Source of the DNA: Bacteroides sp.
GTDB lineage: Bacteria > Bacteroidota > Bacteroidia > Bacteroidales > Muribaculaceae
Assembly: GCA_014801735.1 (NCBI GenBank)
Contig: JAAVDO010000013.1
Location: 62,001 to 126,000 of the forward strand
Direction: 5' to 3'
DNA: 64,000 nucleotides
The position numbers and the translations under genes are program-made. Under the pieces are notes generated by a model. It had not been told where the DNA came from. It did not search any database and saw only the letters and a program-made list of their open reading frames with translations. Shown here piece by piece: positions 63,761 to 64,000 of the stretch. The stretch's first letter is position 1; each line of letters starts with the position of its first letter.

Positions 63761-64000
63761 ACCTCTCGCTTAATCAGAACCTCAACGCAGCTCCTTATAG
63801 AAGCTTGCGGGTCAATTGCCTCCCATATTTCTGCCAAAGCAGAACTGGAGGTGATTGAGGATGACGGTTTGATCATAAGAAAAGCCTACGCGACAGTTCC
63901 TCCGAAAGTGGAATATACCCTATCGGCAAGTGGCGCTTCCTTGATTCCGATAGTTGTGGGGCTTTATAAGTGGGCAAAAGATAACATGTCTGACATAAAG
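63761..64000 (+). pseudogene. HxlR-type regulator remnant, cut by the window end
   Basis: A plus-strand frame with no start codon of its own encodes AELEVIEDDGLIIRKAY followed by VPPKVEYTLSASGASL and a WA-containing helix, the C-terminal half of an HxlR winged-helix regulator. The first half (the CPVxxVLDxIGxKW helix) is not found in any frame upstream. The reading frame runs past base 64000. The region upstream (63597-63760) contains only degraded sequence. I therefore call it a truncated gene, although an unusual start cannot be excluded. Confidence 0.5.

Noticed and set aside
63571..63858. 95-codon plus-strand frame near the end
   Set aside because: Low-complexity sequence crossing the AspT-like promoter; the HxlR pattern is in a different frame.

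Overview
This is a contiguous stretch of chromosome from a member of the order Bacteroidales, most likely a gut Muribaculaceae-like organism (the family is an inference). The evidence is a SusC/SusD pair, TonB-linked outer-membrane barrels, a BlaI/M56 pair, a TIGR03991-type GlmU-like protein, and the Bacteroidetes promoter pattern TTG-N19..21-TAnnTTTG in front of many genes instead of an E. coli-type -35/-10. The DNA is GC-rich except for an AT-rich island near 34.0-35.7 kb. I see no rRNA, tRNA, CRISPR array or insertion sequence.

Layout. 1-9.4 kb: the 3' part of a GH2 glycosidase, a long RelA/SpoT homologue with a degenerate synthetase domain, a macro-like protein, an MFS exporter (minus strand), a small winged-helix protein, rsgA, an endonuclease/phosphatase-family lipoprotein and a SulP anion transporter. 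9.6-15.9 kb: a tiny Ala/Glu-rich lipoprotein, nagB, a Tricorn-like protease, and a minus-strand GNAT-znuA pair. 16-24 kb: a TPR membrane protein, an unknown envelope protein, asd with a KefB-like antiporter, a GlmU-like protein with an unknown partner, and rpsU. 24.1-33.8 kb looks like a small glycan-utilisation locus: a secreted GH2 beta-galactosidase (minus) diverges from an operon of an FN3 lipoprotein, SusC and SusD, whose long leader ends in an intrinsic terminator. 34.0-35.5 kb is an AT-rich three-gene minus-strand cassette whose last product looks SecB-like. 35.7-42.7 kb: an outer-membrane barrel protein, gpmI, a lipoprotein and a PagL-like lipid A deacylase. 42.7-48.7 kb: a complete RND efflux operon (outer-membrane factor, adaptor, pump). 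48.9-57.1 kb: a porin, a blaI-M56 pair, and dnaG followed 2 nt later by a second barrel protein related to the one at 35.7 kb. 57.6-63.5 kb: an MsbA-like ABC exporter, an alpha/beta hydrolase, thioredoxin, a PepSY-like protein and an AspT/YidE-type transporter. The window ends in a degraded-looking HxlR regulator.

Much of the content serves the cell envelope: glycan uptake, efflux, lipid A remodelling, lipid export, porins and envelope proteolysis. Around it lie housekeeping genes (dnaG, rpsU, rsgA, gpmI, asd, nagB, trx, RSH). The observations most worth a second look are the AT-rich SecB-like cassette, the terminator-ended leader upstream of the SusCD operon, a predicted free-standing small RNA upstream of dnaG, a 20-bp exact repeat placed at identical spacing from two minus-strand promoter boxes, and the RSH protein that has probably lost synthetase activity.
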